DNA of 18,877 bases, taken from the NCBI GenBank assembly GCA_026992705.1, contig JALWYT010000181.1:1-18877 (forward strand). The letters are read 5' to 3'. The stretch's first letter is position 1. Every line of letters starts with the position of its first letter. Shown one piece after another: positions 7,845 to 15,259 of this stretch. Position numbers and translations under genes: made by a program. The notes below the pieces were generated by a model. The model did not search any database and was not told where the DNA came from. It was given only the letters and a program-made list of their open reading frames with translations. The stretch is from Thiotrichaceae bacterium. Lineage in GTDB: Bacteria; Pseudomonadota; Gammaproteobacteria; Thiotrichales; Thiotrichaceae.

Positions 7845-9107
7845 ATGTCCATAGCAGTCATCGGTATCAATCACAAAACGGCTACTGTCTCTATCAGAGA
7901 ACAGGTTACATTTTCCCCAGAACGCCTGAGGGAAGCACTTCATGCCATCCGTCATATTGCCAAGGAAAGTATAATCTTATCCACTTGCAATCGCACAGAG
8001 CTCTATGTTGCCGATAAAAAAGAATTGCCGCCAACTGAACTGACAAAATGGCTAGCCGACTTTCACAGTATAGCAATAGATAAGCTTTTACCTTACATGT
8101 ATCACTATACAGATAATAAAGCTGTACAACATCTGTTACGTGTCGCTTGTGGTCTAGATTCCTTAGTTTTAGGTGAACCACAAATTTTAGGACAATTAAA
8201 AGATGCTATCCAGGTAGCTAATCAAGAAAAATGTATCGGTAATCAATTTCACCGTCTAAGCCAGCATGTTTTCTCATCGGCTAAAAAAGTACGCACGGAA
8301 ACTAAAATTGGCTCCAATCCTGTTTCTGTTGCCTATGCTGCTGTCAATTTATCCAAACGAATTTTTAGCAGTTTAGAACAGCAAACCGCTGTTTTAATTG
8401 GTGCAGGTGAAACCATTGAGCTAGTCGGTCGGTATTTAATGGCAAATAATATCAACAAAATTATTATTGCTAACCGTAGTTTAGAAAATGCTCAAAAATT
8501 AGCAAATGAATATGGTGATATTGCTAAAGCCATTCCACTAAGCAAATTAGAAGATCACTTACAGTTAGCTGATATACTAATTGCATCTACCGCTGCACCA
8601 ACTGCTATCCTCACATACGAAACTGTCAAAAAAGCCTTGAAGCAACGCAAACATAAACCCATTTTTATGGTTGATATTGCCGTACCGCGAGATATTGATG
8701 AAGCGGTTGATAAACTGGACGATGTGTACCTTTACACCGTTGATGACTTGCAAAATGTGATCGAAGAAAATATAAAATCACGCAAACAAGCCGCTGAGCA
8801 AGCGGAGATTATGATTGAAGGTGAAGTCGTCCACTTTATGCGATGGTTAAAAGCTCAACGCCAAATGAGCTTGATTAAACGCTATCGTGATGAGGCTCAT
8901 CAAATCAAACAAGAAGTGTTGGAGAAAGCCATTCGACGCATGAAAAACGGCGAGTCTGCCGAAGATGCCATGCGGTTTTTAGCTCATACACTAACGAATA
9001 AGCTACTCCATAATCCATCAAAAACCATCAACCAAGCTGCTCGTGATGGCGATGAAAGCTTACTCAAGGCAGCTAAAAAATTACTCAATATTCAGGAAAC
9101 AACGTGA
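7845..9107 (+). CDS. hemA: Glutamyl-tRNA reductase (GluTR)
   Basis: GluTR reduces glutamyl-tRNA(Glu) to glutamate-1-semialdehyde with NADPH, the first committed step of C5-pathway tetrapyrrole synthesis. The 420-residue length is normal. The N-terminus MSIAVIGINHKTA, the catalytic cysteine C48 in LSTCNRTELY, H96 before LLRVACGLDSLVLGEPQILGQ, the nucleotide-binding loop LIGAGET (184-190), and a C-terminal dimerization helix region are all present. The conserved N-terminus fixes the start at the ATG, yet there is no Shine-Dalgarno and a promoter-like TATAAA abuts it, so the message may be leaderless. The stop overlaps the prfA start by four bases (GTGA). Confidence 0.97.
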   Translation: MSIAVIGINHKTATVSIREQVTFSPERLREALHAIRHIAKESIILSTCNRTELYVADKKELPPTELTKWLADFHSIAIDKLLPYMYHYTDNKAVQHLLRVACGLDSLVLGEPQILGQLKDAIQVANQEKCIGNQFHRLSQHVFSSAKKVRTETKIGSNPVSVAYAAVNLSKRIFSSLEQQTAVLIGAGETIELVGRYLMANNINKIIIANRSLENAQKLANEYGDIAKAIPLSKLEDHLQLADILIASTAAPTAILTYETVKKALKQRKHKPIFMVDIAVPRDIDEAVDKLDDVYLYTVDDLQNVIEENIKSRKQAAEQAEIMIEGEVVHFMRWLKAQRQMSLIKRYRDEAHQIKQEVLEKAIRRMKNGESAEDAMRFLAHTLTNKLLHNPSKTINQAARDGDESLLKAAKKLLNIQETT

Positions 9108-10183
9108 AAGCATCTATAAGCAACAAACTCGAATCACTTTGTGATCGCCATGAAGAAATCGCAGGTTTACTTGCTGAACCTGATGTAATGGGCGACCAAG
9201 ATAAATTCCGCAAATTATCCGTGGAATACAGTCAACTAGAGCCTGTCGTCAAAACATTTTCTAAATACAAACAGCTTGAAGAAGACTTAGAAATGGCAGA
9301 AGAGTTACTTTCTGACCCTGAAATGAAAGAAATGGCTCAAGAGGAAATCAAAGAAGTTAAACCCAAGCTAGCTGACTTAGAGCTAGAACTACAAAAACTA
9401 TTACTGCCTAAAGACCCCAATGATGACAGCAATGTTTATTTAGAAGTACGAGCAGGCACAGGGGGTGATGAAGCCTCCATTTTTGCAGGGGATTTATTCC
9501 GCATGTACTCCCGCTATGCTGAAATGCAAGGCTGGCGAGTGGAAATTGTCAATGCAAATGAGGGAGAGCATGGCGGTTATAAAGAAATTGTCGCCAAAAT
9601 TATCGGCACAGGCGTTTATTCCATGCTGAAGTTTGAATCAGGTGCACATCGTGTACAACGTGTCCCTGAAACCGAATCACAAGGGCGGGTTCACACCTCA
9701 GCCGCCACTGTTGCCATTATGCCCGAAGTTGCCGATGTGGAAAAAATCGAAATCAATATGAATGATGTTCGCGTTGACACCTTCCGAGCCTCTGGTGCAG
9801 GCGGTCAGCACGTTAATAAAACAGACTCCGCTGTACGCCTAACGCATATTCCAACAGGCACTGTGGTGGAATGTCAGGAAGGTCGCTCACAGCATAAAAA
9901 CAAAGCTCAAGCCCTTTCACTGCTCCAATCTCGAATTATGCAAGCGGAAATCGAAAAGCAAGCCGCTGAACAATCGGAAGAACGCAGAAACCTTGTCGGC
10001 AGTGGCGACCGTTCCGAACGTATCCGCACTTACAACTACCCACAAGGACGAGTCACCGACCACCGCATTAATCTAACGTTATATAAACTTGGTGAAATTA
10101 TGGACGGCAATGTTAATCTGATTATTGAGCCATTGATTAATGAGCATCAGGCAGATCAATTAGCATCACTGGGGGATGAGTAA
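9104..10183 (+). CDS. prfA: Peptide chain release factor 1 (RF1)
   Basis: RF1 reads UAA and UAG stop codons and releases the finished protein. The 359-residue length is normal. It carries the stop-codon recognition tripeptide PET at 188-190 (PxT class, which marks RF1 rather than RF2), and the GGQ catalytic motif at 233-235 in ASGAGGQHVNKTDSAVRL. The start is GTG at 9104 with AGGA at good spacing, and its GTGA overlaps the hemA stop, indicating translational coupling. The gene that usually follows, prmC, whose product methylates the GGQ glutamine, is not here; cmoB follows after 10 bases. Confidence 0.98.
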   Translation: MKASISNKLESLCDRHEEIAGLLAEPDVMGDQDKFRKLSVEYSQLEPVVKTFSKYKQLEEDLEMAEELLSDPEMKEMAQEEIKEVKPKLADLELELQKLLLPKDPNDDSNVYLEVRAGTGGDEASIFAGDLFRMYSRYAEMQGWRVEIVNANEGEHGGYKEIVAKIIGTGVYSMLKFESGAHRVQRVPETESQGRVHTSAATVAIMPEVADVEKIEINMNDVRVDTFRASGAGGQHVNKTDSAVRLTHIPTGTVVECQEGRSQHKNKAQALSLLQSRIMQAEIEKQAAEQSEERRNLVGSGDRSERIRTYNYPQGRVTDHRINLTLYKLGEIMDGNVNLIIEPLINEHQADQLASLGDE

Positions 10184-10193
10184 GTAAAACTCA

Positions 10194-11174
10194 ATGTTCA
10201 ACTTTGACTCTCTCTACAAAGACCTAGCAGACTCCCCCATCGAAGAATGGCAGGCTGCCCTGCCCGCTCTTATTCAAAATGCGTTTGATATACGACGACA
10301 CGGCAAACGAGAAGAATGGTTGAATTTACTCAAAGAACTGCCTGATGTTACCGCTTCACACATCAACCTAAACCAAGACTGTTTACAAATTGGCTTGGCT
10401 GAAGATTGTGATGCCGAGGCTAAAAACACACTGCTCCATATCCTCAAACAGCTTATCCCTTGGCGAAAAGGTCCCTATAATCTATTTGGCATTCATATTG
10501 ACACAGAATGGCGTTCCGACTGGAAATGGCAACGCCTGCAACCACATATCAGCCCATTAAAAAATCGCTATGTTTTAGATGTCGGCTGCAGCAATGGCTA
10601 CCATATGTGGCGAATGAGAGGCGAAGGAGCCAAATGCGTGATTGGCGTTGACCCAAGCCAGTTTTTTCTAACCCAATTTCAAGTGTACAAACACTATATC
10701 GGCTCAGATCAGCCCGTTCACCTCATTCCACTCAAAAGCGAAGAACTCCCTGCTTTCAAAAAACGCGGCTTTGATACGGTATTCTCAATGGGGGTTCTAT
10801 ACCACCGTCGTTCCCCCTTAGACCACCTTAACGAGCTAAAACACTATCTCCGACAAGGTGGTGAATTAGTACTAGAAACCTTAATCATCGACGGCGACGA
10901 ACAAACTGCTCTTATCCCCAAAGACCGCTACGCCAAAATGCGAAACGTCTGGTTCCTCCCCTCAACCGCCATGCTCACCCGCTGGCTAGAACGTATTGGC
11001 TTTATCAATATCCGCGTCGTCGATGTCACCGTCACCTCCATCAAAGAACAACGCATCACCGACTGGATGGGCTATGAATCACTCGAACAATTCCTAGACC
11101 CCAATGACCACACCCAAACCTGCGAAGGCTACCCAGCCCCAAAACGAGCGATTGTTATTTGCAATCGGAAATGA
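10194..11174 (+). CDS. cmoB: tRNA U34 carboxymethyltransferase CmoB
   Basis: CmoB transfers a carboxymethyl group from carboxy-S-adenosylmethionine to 5-hydroxyuridine at tRNA position 34, forming cmo5U, which widens wobble reading. The 326-residue length fits. Diagnostic sequence is PWRKGPYNLFGIHIDTEWRS, with K92 matching E. coli K91, then the SAM-binding motif DVGCSNGYHMWRM (about 129-141), Y203 in GVLYHRRSP and R318 in PAPKRAIVI, counterparts of the residues that contact the carboxylate in E. coli (Y200, R315). The partner cmoA, usually adjacent, is not in the window. The gene follows prfA by 10 bases without a strong ribosome binding site and probably belongs to the hemA-prfA transcript. 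It converges on metZ with 9 bases between stops. Confidence 0.95.
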   Translation: MFNFDSLYKDLADSPIEEWQAALPALIQNAFDIRRHGKREEWLNLLKELPDVTASHINLNQDCLQIGLAEDCDAEAKNTLLHILKQLIPWRKGPYNLFGIHIDTEWRSDWKWQRLQPHISPLKNRYVLDVGCSNGYHMWRMRGEGAKCVIGVDPSQFFLTQFQVYKHYIGSDQPVHLIPLKSEELPAFKKRGFDTVFSMGVLYHRRSPLDHLNELKHYLRQGGELVLETLIIDGDEQTALIPKDRYAKMRNVWFLPSTAMLTRWLERIGFINIRVVDVTVTSIKEQRITDWMGYESLEQFLDPNDHTQTCEGYPAPKRAIVICNRK

Positions 11175-11183
11175 AATTACGCT

Positions 11184-12365
11184 TCAGGTATTCAATCCCC
11201 TTTCTAAATCTACTTTAATATCCTCAATATTCTCCAAGCCTACAGCAATACGGATTAAACCATCTGATATACCCGCCTCTTGACGTTGTTCAGAAGTTAG
11301 TCGTCCGTGTGTAGTCGTTGCAGGATGAGTAATAGTTGTTTTAGCATCACCTAGATTAGCTGTAATTGAAATCATATGGGTATGATCAATCACTCGCCAA
11401 GCAGCTTCTTTACCTCCCTTAACCTCAAAAGAGACGATTCCTCCCCAATCACTTTGTTGTTGTTTAACTAACGTATGTTGTGGATGAGACACTAGTCCTG
11501 TAAAATAAACTCTTTCAATAGCAGAGTGTTGTTCTAACCATTGAGCTAATGCTAACGCAGAGGTTGAGTGGGCTTTCATGCGTAGATTTAAAGTCTCCAA
11601 CCCTTTTAGAAAGACCCATGCGTTAAATGGACTCATGGCAACACCACCTGAACGTAATACACCAAATACCTCTTTACCAACGGTTTCAGTATCACCAATT
11701 ACTGCACCACCAAGACAACGCCCTTGTCCATCTAAATATTTAGTAGCAGAATGCACGACAATATCTGCTCCTAATTCTAGTGGTTGTTGCAATACAGGGG
11801 TACAAAAGCAATTATCAATCACCAATAAACTGTTGTTTTGGTGAGCAATTTTAGCAAGTGCTTTGATATCGACCACATCACACAAGGGGTTTGATGGTGT
11901 CTCTGCAAATAATAGCCGAGTATTCGGTTTTAAAGCTGCTTGCCAAGCATTTAAGTCGGTGAGATTTACAAAGCTAATTTCAACCCCAAACTTCCCAATA
12001 AAATTATTAAGAAAAACAGTTGTTGTACCAAAAATAGAACGTGAGCAAACAATATGATCTCCCGCTTTTAATAAGCCAATCATAACAGCCATAATTGCCG
12101 CCATACCTGATGCTGTTGCTACACAAGACTCTCCACCTTCCATTATAGCTAAACGTTCTTCAAAGTAGCGAACAGTAGGATTGCTTAAACGTGAATAGAT
12201 ATTACCAGGCACCTCTCCCGAAAATCGTGCTGCAGCTTCTGCAGCACTAGAAAAGACATAACTGGATGTAGGAAAAATAGCTTCTGAGTGCTCTTGTTCA
12301 AAGGTTCGCTTATGACCTGTTCGAATGGCAAGTGTTTCTAATGCCCAGTCATTTTGATCTTTCAT
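11184..12365 (-). CDS. metZ: O-succinylhomoserine sulfhydrylase (MetZ)
   Basis: This PLP enzyme of the Cys/Met metabolism family joins O-succinylhomoserine and sulfide to give homocysteine, the direct sulfhydrylation route to methionine. It has 393 residues. The PLP lysine is K209 in VVHSATKYLDGQGRCLGG; the GQGRC stretch resembles MetZ more than MetB or MetY. Other cofactor-site features are NIYSRLSNPTV (Y57), ASGMAAI, ETPSNP and VIDNCFCTP (D184). Cystathionine gamma-synthase remains a less likely alternative because the families are close. The ATG at 12365 has only a weak, distant GAG upstream. I looked for a SAM riboswitch or MetJ boxes in the 157-base upstream gap and saw none. Confidence 0.9.
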   Translation of the reverse strand: MKDQNDWALETLAIRTGHKRTFEQEHSEAIFPTSSYVFSSAAEAAARFSGEVPGNIYSRLSNPTVRYFEERLAIMEGGESCVATASGMAAIMAVMIGLLKAGDHIVCSRSIFGTTTVFLNNFIGKFGVEISFVNLTDLNAWQAALKPNTRLLFAETPSNPLCDVVDIKALAKIAHQNNSLLVIDNCFCTPVLQQPLELGADIVVHSATKYLDGQGRCLGGAVIGDTETVGKEVFGVLRSGGVAMSPFNAWVFLKGLETLNLRMKAHSTSALALAQWLEQHSAIERVYFTGLVSHPQHTLVKQQQSDWGGIVSFEVKGGKEAAWRVIDHTHMISITANLGDAKTTITHPATTTHGRLTSEQRQEAGISDGLIRIAVGLENIEDIKVDLERGLNT

Positions 12366-12522
12366 AATTTTTTATCTCAAATTACAGTGTAGGATTAGCT
12401 CAAGGTTAACTCTCCAAAAATATTTGCTTGAGTGTTTTGCCAAGGTAAAATGCTCTAAGCTGCTAAATGTGTTTATTTCAATTATTTAAATCACTCACAA
12501 CCTATCAGTGTAGCACTCATTT
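12366..12522 (-). promoter_or_regulatory. Upstream region of metZ with palindrome-like site
   Basis: The gap holds TTTTGCCAAGGTAAAA (12435-12450), an imperfect 16-base inverted repeat that could bind a dimeric regulator. On the minus strand TTGGCA within it could also act as a -35 box, with TATTTT 15 bases further on. CTCAAG and its complement CTTGAG bracket 12395-12433. The octamer CAGTGTAG occurs at 12385 and again at 12506. None of these is recognised as a known site. Confidence 0.3.
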
Positions 12523-12813
12523 TTACTGAATTTTACCTAAATCAGGCAAGCAACCTCCATCTTGTGTACACATTTCAACATCAAAATCAGAAGTGTTACT
12601 CACTTCTGTTGTACAATCAATATTTAATAAATAATCAATGATACAATCTTCTAAAGCTTCTAAACTCTCTGTAGCTTGACAAGAAATACTAGCTTGGATA
12701 AGAGCAGGTTCACAAGGGATATCTTGTTGCAAATTATTTTCTTCTGCTAATAAACTATTGATTGCTAGAGAAAATATACATAGTACTAAACAATAACTAC
12801 TCCAGAGCTTCAT
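12523..12813 (-). CDS. Small secreted cysteine-rich protein, function unknown
   Basis: I do not recognise this protein. It has 96 residues, starting at an ATG preceded by GAGG with six bases of spacing; an upstream in-frame TTG at 12825 has no such site. The first 23 residues look like a Sec signal peptide (MKLWSS, a hydrophobic core, probable cleavage after LLA), although that core itself has two cysteines (C8, C12). The mature part of about 73 residues is acidic and has six cysteines at 34, 45, 57, 67, 82 and 88, an even number that suits disulfide bonds in the periplasm or outside. The middle part, around residues 49-66, is probably helical. A TATACT box lies 34 bases upstream. It is transcribed toward metZ but is separated from it by 157 bases. 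Confidence 0.65.
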   Translation of the reverse strand: MKLWSSYCLVLCIFSLAINSLLAEENNLQQDIPCEPALIQASISCQATESLEALEDCIIDYLLNIDCTTEVSNTSDFDVEMCTQDGGCLPDLGKIQ

Positions 12814-12846
12814 GATATGCCTCAAACGCTTATTTACAATTTCTAA

Positions 12847-12876
12847 AGTATAACTAAATTATCCCAAATTGCACAA
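12847..12876 (-). promoter_or_regulatory. Candidate promoter of the cysteine-rich protein gene
   Basis: On the minus strand TATACT (12852-12847) is a good -10 box, with TTGTGC 18 bases upstream as a weak -35. Transcription would start about 27 bases before the ATG that has the GAGG ribosome binding site. The -35 match is poor, so an activator may be needed or the site may be different. Confidence 0.4.
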
Positions 12877-12959
12877 AATATAAACAATGCTAATACCTAC
12901 AACTCCCTAGTTATTGTGTAGATAATGAAGTGACAACAGTAAACATATCAAAAAATTTT

Positions 12960-13142
12960 TTAGTCTTTAATCTTGATTTGAATACAAACATTTTCTTTAG
13001 TATCAGAAATAACCTTAATATTAACTTCCGATGGCTTTTCATTATTATCTTTTAGAAAACGCTGAATTACACTTGTCATTTCTTTTTTTATTTTGTCTTG
13101 ATGTTTAATAATTTTTTCAACCATAGCTATATACTCAATCAC
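12960..13142 (-). CDS. Hypothetical 60-residue protein, uncertain
   Basis: I do not recognise this ORF. From GTG at 13142 it encodes 60 residues; from the ATG at 13124 it encodes 54. The product is lysine-rich, with a probable amphipathic helix (about residues 7-32, VEKIIKHQDKIKKEMTSVIQ) and then a beta-like end with alternating hydrophobic residues (VNIKVIS, VCIQIKIKD). There is no signal peptide or membrane segment. The GTG start overlaps, as GTGA, the stop of a nine-codon leader ORF (13168-13139) that has a consensus Shine-Dalgarno, so coupled translation is possible. The base composition is very AT-rich, as in the flanking spacer, so this may also be a chance ORF. It is divergent from dnaG. 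Confidence 0.4.
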   Translation of the reverse strand: MIEYIAMVEKIIKHQDKIKKEMTSVIQRFLKDNNEKPSEVNIKVISDTKENVCIQIKIKD

Positions 13143-13209
13143 GGGTAGTTCTGATTTAATTGATTCACATCTCCTCCTAAGAAAAATGATTCATGCCTTT
13201 ATCAGAACT
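13139..13209 (-). promoter_or_regulatory. Leader with inverted repeat around a consensus ribosome binding site
   Basis: AGTTCTGAT (13147-13155) and its exact complement ATCAGAACT (13201-13209) form a 9-bp inverted repeat around 45 bases. On the minus strand the loop contains AGGAGGAG (13178-13171), the strongest ribosome binding site in the window. It is followed by a start-stop ATGTGA and by GTG at 13168, which opens the nine-codon frame MNQLNQNYP ending at a TGA that overlaps the next GTG. The loop also carries the heptamer TGAATCA twice. Confidence 0.4.
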
Positions 13210-13275
13210 TTTTATTGTCTCATGCATATTATTCTGATTGCTTTTTGATCAATCCGTTATGATAAGCATAAACCG

Positions 13276-13305
13276 TTGCATTAACTCTTTCCATTACTTT
13301 ATTAT
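13276..13305 (+). promoter_or_regulatory. Candidate promoter of dnaG
   Basis: TTGCAT (13276-13281) and TATTAT (13300-13305) are 18 bases apart and lie 37 bases before the dnaG ATG. The -35 match is poor. This is the best plus-strand candidate I can find in the spacer, but AT-rich sequence gives many chance matches. Confidence 0.3.
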
Positions 13306-13341
13306 GAAGATTCAAATAAAAAATTCTAAGTAAATTTAATT

Positions 13342-15111
13342 ATGTCTGGATATATCCCGCATGAATTTATTGATGAACTACTCTCACGAATTGACATTGT
13401 TGATGTTATCCATTCACGTGTGCCTTTAAAAAAAGCAGGACGAGAGTATAAAGCTTGTTGTCCTTTTCATAATGAAAAAACGCCATCCTTTACCGTCAGT
13501 CCGAAAAAACAATTTTACTATTGCTTTGGCTGTGGGCAGCATGGTTCCGCGTTATCCTTTTTGATGGAGTATGAGCATCTAGACTTTGTTGAAGCGGTTG
13601 AATCATTAGCGAATAGTTTAGGTTTAGAGGTTCCACATGAGCAAGGCAAACAAGGTAAAAAAGCTGCGACTAAACGCAATCGTGACCTATATGATTTAAT
13701 GGAAGAAGCCAGCCACTACTATCAATTACAATTAAAAAGCACGCCACAAGCGGTTGAATATTTAAAAAATAGAGGCTTAGATACTCAAACAAGCAAGCAA
13801 TTTGGCATAGGGTTTTCACCCGATAGTTGGGGTGCTATCAAATCACATTTATCGCATCACTACACTACTCGGCAGTTATTGGATACGGGTTTGCTAATTC
13901 AAAAAGAAGACACCGGTAAAATCTATGATCGCTTTCGTAATCGCATTATGTTTCCGATTCGAGATAAGCGGGGCAGGGTCATTGGGTTTGGTGGTCGTGT
14001 TATGGGGGATGAGTTACCTAAATATTTAAACTCCCCTGAAACGCCTATCTTCAGCAAGGGAACCGAGTTATACGGCTTTTATGAGGTCCGAAAAAATACC
14101 CGCAAGCTAGAGCAATTACTTGTTGTTGAAGGCTATATGGATGTCATTGCTCTTGCCCAATTTGGCATTAGCTATGCCGTTGCTACACTTGGTACAGCCA
14201 CAACTACTGAGCATATTAGGCAAATGTTTCGTGCTGTTTCGACGATTACATTTTGCTTTGATGGTGATCGAGCAGGGAAAGATGCTGCATGGCGGGCGAT
14301 GGAAAATGCTTTGCCCTTATTAAATGATAATAAAGAAATTCGCTTTCTATTTTTAGAGAAAGGTGAAGACCCTGATACACAAATCCGAAAAGTTGGCAAA
14401 GCAGGCTTTGAGTCGTTATTAGACTCAGCAATTACACTCACCGATTATTTAGTCAATACGTTACAAGCTCGTCATAATATCAGCACTAGAGAAGGCAAGG
14501 CTCATTTACTTAATGACGTAGGAACTTTGCTAAAAAGTATTCCTGAAAGCTTGATTAAAGAACAGTTAATTACGACGATGGCAAAATTAACCAATATTGA
14601 CTCAAATTTAATCAAAAAATACAAATTAACCGTACAACGCTATTCTCACACTGATCAACGGATAGAACTAGGACAAAGTACATCATGTCTAAGTGATAGA
14701 AAAGTAAGATTAACCCCTGTGCGATATGCCATCGCACTGTTATTAAATGAACCAAAACTGGTCGATTATGCTGAAAACCCTGAGAAAATCGCTCAATACC
14801 CGATAGCAGGTGTAAGTTTTTTGGCAAAATTACTTGAAATTTTTGAAGAGCATCCTAATCTTACGGCAGCAAATCTAATTGAAAGATTTCGTGGCAGTGA
14901 ATATGAAGCCCCTCTAATTAACCTGACAAAATGGCGACCAAAGACAGATGATAAAACTGTACTACAACGCGAATTTCAGGATTGTCTGCGGCAGATCCGC
15001 AAAAAGGCTCGTGAAAACCGACTTGAATCTTTATTGCATAAAGAACGAGTAACAGGTTTATCTCCACAAGAAAAAAATGACTTAATGATTTTACTAAGTG
15101 AAATACACTGA
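13342..15111 (+). CDS. dnaG: DNA primase
   Basis: DnaG makes the RNA primers for chromosome replication and works with the replicative helicase DnaB. The 589-residue protein has the three expected parts. The N-terminal zinc-binding domain has C40, H43, C61 and C64 (CCPFHNEKTPSF and YYCFGCGQHG). The central RNA polymerase domain carries the TOPRIM motifs VVEGYMDV (E263) and FDGDRAGKDAA (D307, D309), matching E. coli E265, D309 and D311. The C-terminal DnaB-binding region ends the protein and is, as usual, poorly conserved. The start is the ATG giving MSGYIPHEFIDELL, typical for the family. rpoD follows after 148 bases. The rpsU gene that often precedes dnaG is not present. Confidence 0.97.
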   Translation: MSGYIPHEFIDELLSRIDIVDVIHSRVPLKKAGREYKACCPFHNEKTPSFTVSPKKQFYYCFGCGQHGSALSFLMEYEHLDFVEAVESLANSLGLEVPHEQGKQGKKAATKRNRDLYDLMEEASHYYQLQLKSTPQAVEYLKNRGLDTQTSKQFGIGFSPDSWGAIKSHLSHHYTTRQLLDTGLLIQKEDTGKIYDRFRNRIMFPIRDKRGRVIGFGGRVMGDELPKYLNSPETPIFSKGTELYGFYEVRKNTRKLEQLLVVEGYMDVIALAQFGISYAVATLGTATTTEHIRQMFRAVSTITFCFDGDRAGKDAAWRAMENALPLLNDNKEIRFLFLEKGEDPDTQIRKVGKAGFESLLDSAITLTDYLVNTLQARHNISTREGKAHLLNDVGTLLKSIPESLIKEQLITTMAKLTNIDSNLIKKYKLTVQRYSHTDQRIELGQSTSCLSDRKVRLTPVRYAIALLLNEPKLVDYAENPEKIAQYPIAGVSFLAKLLEIFEEHPNLTAANLIERFRGSEYEAPLINLTKWRPKTDDKTVLQREFQDCLRQIRKKARENRLESLLHKERVTGLSPQEKNDLMILLSEIH

Positions 15112-15174
15112 ACAATTACCAAAAATTGCCAGTCTTCACCCGTACTAATGTACAAAATTACTCTATTATGTCAT

Positions 15175-15204
15175 TTGTTATGATGAAAGTTCATAAAGTA
15201 TTAT
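15175..15204 (+). promoter_or_regulatory. Candidate promoter of rpoD
   Basis: In the dnaG-rpoD gap, TTGTTA (15175-15180) and TATTAT (15199-15204) are 18 bases apart, placing a start near 15211, about 49 bases before the rpoD ATG. A second -10-like TATACT at 15219-15224 has no good partner. I saw no heat-shock (sigma-32) consensus. Confidence 0.4.
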
Positions 15205-15259
15205 TTATTATTTTATGATATACTAAAACGTTCCATTTTTTGCGAGAACATATTTGGGC

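Noticed and set aside
12366..12522. SAM riboswitch or MetJ operator upstream of metZ
   Set aside because: I saw no recognisable SAM-I or SAM-II core and no AGACGTCT-like boxes.
13229..13294. Minus-strand 21-codon ORF in the dnaG upstream region
   Set aside because: No ribosome binding site and too short to separate from chance; overlaps the candidate dnaG promoter.
13172..13341. Frameshifted gene upstream of dnaG
   Set aside because: I read all nearby frames; no continuous protein-like sequence appears on joining them, so a broken gene cannot be supported.
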